Below, in pieces: positions 60,185 through 64,000 of a DNA stretch of 64,000 bases. The stretch is taken from NCBI GenBank assembly GCA_950295325.1, contig OX485809.1, positions 23,622,001 to 23,686,000 on the forward strand. The letters run 5' to 3'. The position numbers and the translations under genes are program-made. Position 1 is the stretch's first letter, and every line of letters starts with the position of its first letter. The notes beneath the pieces were generated by a model. That model made no database searches and had not been told where the DNA came from. It worked only from the letters and a program-made list of their open reading frames with translations. This stretch comes from Polytrichum commune (Eukaryota; Streptophyta; Polytrichopsida; Polytrichales; Polytrichaceae).

Positions 60185-60525
60185 ATGCAGACACGAGGGG
60201 GGCTAAGTTACATACAGAAGACTATATTACAAGTTTGGATGAGCAAAGCGATCGATTCAGTGATCACATTCAAGGATCCCAAGTGGCAATTGAATCATTT
60301 ATTGACATGGAAGAGGAGGAAAGTGGAGAGAAGTCTGATTTTGATCCACGCAGCATGGATTGTTTTGCTGATTTTGCACAACTATCCGAGCCATCCCCTC
60401 TCAAGTTAACTCCTTGATAAGGGAGAATGCCAATGATATGAATGGAATCAAGGAAGGTGTTATGGCATCTCCGGAGATGTTGGTTGCTCAAGGTCGTCGA
60501 CTTGGTGGTCTAAGGGCTCGTTGTG
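60185..60525 (+). pseudogene. Truncated second copy of the transposase N-terminus
   Basis: After an acceptor-like TATGCAG, the frame starting TRGAKLHTEDYITSLDEQSD matches residues 8 onward of the minus-strand transposase, with HIQGSQVAIESFIDMEEEES and DFDPRSMDCFADFAQL. A shift at CCATCCCCTCTCAAGTTAAC ends that frame at 60417. The match resumes in another frame (RENANDMNGIKEGVMASPEM, then LVAQGRRLGGLRAR) and stops at 60525. ATG of the other copy is ACG here. It covers about 115 of the 416 codons and has no DNA-binding or catalytic domain. Confidence 0.88.
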
Positions 60526-61727
60526 AGGCCAAACCTACCACCTTTAAGCGTCCTAGTCCAGGTAATAGGTTGGAGATCACATGTGTAACATAACAACTTG
60601 TGGTAACATGGGATGTACATTCTACCTTGATGAGTTTCTAATTTAATTCAAATCATGACATTTTATTAGTGTGAACCTCGTGCATAGACACATCCTTGGT
60701 TTTTTCCAGAGTCCACCCCACTGCCTTTGTCACGTATGCCTTCAATGATTTCCCCCTTGCAACTTTGGTTCTGGCTGTCGATTCTTCACTGGTGCATGAC
60801 ACCTCGCTGAGGCTATGATGTGTTGATTCCATGAGGCACATAAGTTTTAATACAAGTGTTAAAAAACACTTATATAACTTAATATTACCTCATCTTCCAC
60901 AAGTCTCTCACAAATCCTTTCCAACTTCATCTCATAATGCAACCACTAAACCAACTAGCCTAACCCTCTAGCCTAACTAATTAGTCTAATTAACCATCCT
61001 CACTAACTAGTAGTAATTTAGCTTGTCGATCTAGCTTAGACTCGGGAGTGCACAACTAGTTGGAACTAGATTCCTCCTTAACCCATTCGCTAAATCTACT
61101 TAACCCAGCCGCTAGGCCTAACTAGCCTCCGTCTTTAACCCAGCCGCTAAGCCTAACTAACTTCAACTTCAAACCAGCAGCTAAGCCCAAGTGCCTTCAA
61201 CTTCAAACCAGCAGCTAAGCCGACTGCCTCCAACTTCAAACCAGCAGCTAGCCTAAGTGGCCTCCGCCTTAAAGCCTACAAGGTTGAATGCTTTAAATCT
61301 AACATGAATCTAGATGCTATAATTTTAAATGTCATAATTCTAAACACTATAAATTTAAATGATATAAGTCTAAATTCTATAAGTTGAACACAACGAGCTA
61401 AGCTCTAAATGCCTCAAACCAAAGACTACTCCTAACAAGTGTCAACTAACTTCAAGGTTAATTAGTCTTGGTTCTTCACCTTGAGACCTTGCACACACGC
61501 GTGCTTCTTTCTTGTTTCCCACACACCCACACTCATAACACGTGGGGTACCAATAAGCACAAAGGAAACAGAGAGAGGGAGAGGGGAGAGTGAGGATTAT
61601 ATAGTGAGGTGAAAAGGAGTAGGTGAACACCCCCAAGGCTCAAAATAAACCTTTTGATCATTTCCTAATTTGTAGGCTCTCATCCTATCTTTTAAGCCTT
61701 CAAGGAAGTAGGTGAGCACGAGAAAGA
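60526..61727. other. Between the inverted duplication and the retroelement; short tandem repeat
   Basis: At 61097-61275 a unit of about 39 bp recurs roughly five times. The core is ACTTCAAACCAGCAGCTAAG, with older variants CTTTAACCCAGCCGCTAAGC. AT-rich words (CTATAAGT, CTATAATT, each followed by TAAA) repeat at 61310-61390. This may be the LTR or leader of the following retroelement, but no LTR ends or primer-binding site were recognised. Confidence 0.5.
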
Positions 61728-64000
61728 ATGGAACCAACATCAAGACTTGATGTGGAAGCTCCTGCGACGACTTTGCCGCCCTGTAGTCCATCAACATTTT
61801 CGAAGGTTAAGACCTTAGATGAAGGAACCCTCGAGGAATTAATGCGAGGCAAGAGAGAGCTGAACGTAAAGTTCGGTGTTTTGACAAAAGGCACAATGTC
61901 ATGCTCTTCACGACCGAGTGAAGGCCCAAAGAGGTTTGTGATGCGATGTATTTGGTGTGATGGTCCAAAACACAAACAAGATGATTGTGGGTCGTATACT
62001 GCTGCCATAAAGAGCGATATTGTTATCTTTCAAGAAGGTAGAATACAAAATGCTGCAACGGATGAGCCTCTAGATCACTAACTTTGCGAGAAGAGGCATG
62101 AGAAAATTGATGGATGATAGATTGGGAAGAAATAATTTAGCACGTGGTAAGGAGGTTGAATCTTATACAATTGGGGCTGAACACAAGATGGAATAAGCTA
62201 TGCATGTTTCTAGAGAAGTGATGGTGAGAGGAGCACAAACCATAAGGAGTTTAACTGGGTGGGATGATCCAGTTGATGCAACCACCATCAAAGTATATTT
62301 GATGAGTGAGCATGGAGAGAAATTTTTTTTTGATGTATCAGTGGAGGTCAAAAGGGGCAGAAGTGGAGAAGAAGAAAAAGGAGACGAGCTAACTAATAAA
62401 CGAAAATCTCTAAGAGATGGGAAAATTACTCCAAAAAAAGGACCTGCGAACAATACAAGGCAGAGGCATGCACCAAGACCAGAATTCATTTCACGACAAG
62501 GAGCTGATGTTTCATTACCAAATGAGAAGTCAGAGGAGATGATGAGTAGTAACAAAGGAACTAAGGGGGAAGACAATATGAAGGGAATGGGTAAGGCACC
62601 GGCCTACAAATTCCAATCTGATATTAAATCTTCAGTTGATTTGAAATGTATTTTGGAGGAAAAAAATTTTAGATGCCAAGATTGAATTTACTCTGAGAAA
62701 AATTCTTCGTATTGCCAAAAAAAGATTTCATAAGTTTATCATCGATGTGATAAAGAGGAAGAGACAAATGACAGCATAAACAATGATGGTGGAGGCATTG
62801 AATAATGTAGTGATGAAAGAAGAAGATGATGATATTGGACAGATGTTTGCCTTAAGATGTGATAGTAAGGGCAGTAGTGACAAAATCAATGAACGAGAGG
62901 TCATTTCTTTGAAGAGGAACGAGGAGGAAGGAAACACTGATGAGAGCCAAGCAATTGAGGTTGTAATGGAGGTACAATTAATACAATGTGGAATTGATAC
63001 AAATTCGAGGAGTGATGGTGATTTGTATATAATTTATATTCATCTATTTTAGGCAAGAGTTACTTCTAAAGCATGTGTGAAAATTGAAGGCCTTGGAGAG
63101 CCAATTTTAGCATTGATTGATCATGGCTCTGAGATCAATATCGTGTCCAAGAATATTTATGAGAATGCAAATGGCCAATTGATACCAACCATGGATGGGT
63201 GTTGAGAGCTGCCAACGATGGAATAGATAGCCTTTATGGATCAAAATTGAAGATGTGGAGGTGGAGCATAATTCTTTTGTACAAAATCAAAGAAGTTATC
63301 AGGCCATCTTAGGATAACTATATATCACTGCAACAAGGATGGAGACCAAGGTGTTTGATGATGGTTCACAGTATGTTAAAATTCGTAGTCTTAATAGAAA
63401 AAGGTCAATCCAATTTCTCACCGTGAGGCTAGATTATGATAGGCATAGGGATGAACTTAGAGATACTCCTATAGTCTATAAGCATGATAATTTTTTGGAT
63501 TTTTAGATTGTACACGTGGAGGATGGGGTACCACGGGTGCAAAGGAATTTTCTAGCATAACAAACCCCATTGTACAAAGAAGTAGTTATAGTATTTGGAA
63601 TTTAGTAGAGTATGGATTTTATAAATTTATGGAATTATTAGAGAAGAAAGATTTTGAAATGATGTTTTACGAGTTTTAGAGACTTTGTAAAGAGAGGTCA
63701 CATCGTGTACCCAATTAGTAGTGGAGATTCATTCAATTAGGTTGTATAAAGATATTTTCAAATTTGATACGGAATTAATGATGGATGGGAATTATGGCTT
63801 GAAAACTGAAGCAATGGTGAACACCATGTATAAAATTGTGACTAAGAATATGAAGCCAGTGGCAACACAACTCCTAGCGGACTCCGAAGATTATATCAAG
63901 AAGGCAAAAGAAGAACCTAGATTGAGGTGGATAAGATATATTGGGCACAAGTTTACAGAAGCAACATTGGCCAAACTGAAGATTGGAGGGGATGAGGTTT
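61728..64000 (+). mobile_element. Decayed Ty3/gypsy-type retrotransposon, gag to pre-RT, running off the window
   Basis: The first frame (61728-62081) ends gag with a zinc knuckle of the form C-x2-C-x4-H-x4-C (CIWCDGPKHKQDDC). Then come a shifted segment with VMVRGAQTIRSLTGWDDPVD (62200-62685) and LDAKIEFTLRKILRIAKKRF. An aspartic-protease motif LIDHGSEINIVSKNIYE (about 63115-63165) follows. Near the end are QFLTVRLDYDRHRDELRD and a pre-RT segment (IGHKFTEATLAKLKIGGDEV) at 63930-64000. Several frameshifts and stops interrupt it (near 62080, 62660, 63050 and 63200), so it is inactive. RT, RNase H and integrase would lie beyond the right edge. Confidence 0.75.

Larger units (their letters stand above)
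56691..60525. repeat. Right arm of the large inverted duplication, with later insertions
   Basis: This is the reverse-oriented counterpart of 52053-55034. It is longer because it carries two Tourist-like insertions (57487-58062 and 58666-59192). It ends abruptly at 60525 within transposase codons (GGTGGTCTAAGGGCTCGT, then unrelated sequence), so only the 5' end of the gene is present in this arm. Confidence 0.88.

Overview
The window looks like nuclear DNA of a land plant. Its few real genes are intron-bearing plant families: a family-1 UDP-glycosyltransferase with a complete 44-residue PSPG box, ER membrane complex subunit 7, a penta-EF-hand protein of the CML48/49/50 type, and a TfdA/TauD-like (clavaminate-synthase-like) dioxygenase. 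They sit in AT-rich DNA full of transposon debris of plant superfamilies. The species cannot be named from this sequence. Introns inside the UGT C-terminal domain and a CENP-B/pogo-type transposase with 400-residue halves hint at a non-flowering plant, but this is only an inference. All exon models are my own readings of splice sites and homology; no search was run.

Layout. 1-2873 (+): 3' part of a UGT gene, three exons. 8156-4427 (-): complete seven-exon EMC7 gene, 209 codons, one intron with a GC donor. 14592-13240 (-): an unrecognised, probably broken gene. 15428-14697 (-): intronless penta-EF-hand gene, with 168-bp tandem repeats just upstream. 28271-29751 (+): complete three-exon TfdA-like gene, 329 codons. 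Everything else is intergenic and dominated by mobile elements.

Mobile elements with readable ends: a Stowaway-like MITE (18085-18205); at least six elements with TTA/TAA target duplications and paired inverted termini (PIF/Harbinger Tourist type), including a 2.5-kb element nested inside an older one at 23066-26119; a decayed Harbinger nuclease near 32700; a hAT-type MITE with an 8-bp duplication (36354-36849); a pogo-like TA-flanked element (37052-37684); a Mutator-like MITE with an 11-bp duplication (38891-39245); a broken BED/hAT-like transposase (42245-43380); a SINE-like tRNA-derived head (about 48035-48110); and a decayed Ty3/gypsy gag-protease at the right edge (61728-64000).

The most striking structure is at 49.9-60.5 kb. 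A CENP-B/pogo-family transposase gene on the minus strand is split into two long frames by a one-base shift at an A8 run. Its 5' end and about 2.6 kb of upstream DNA are repeated in inverted orientation at 56691-60525. This gives an imperfect palindrome of about 8.5 kb around a 1.66-kb AT-rich spacer, and the right arm carries extra Tourist-like insertions.
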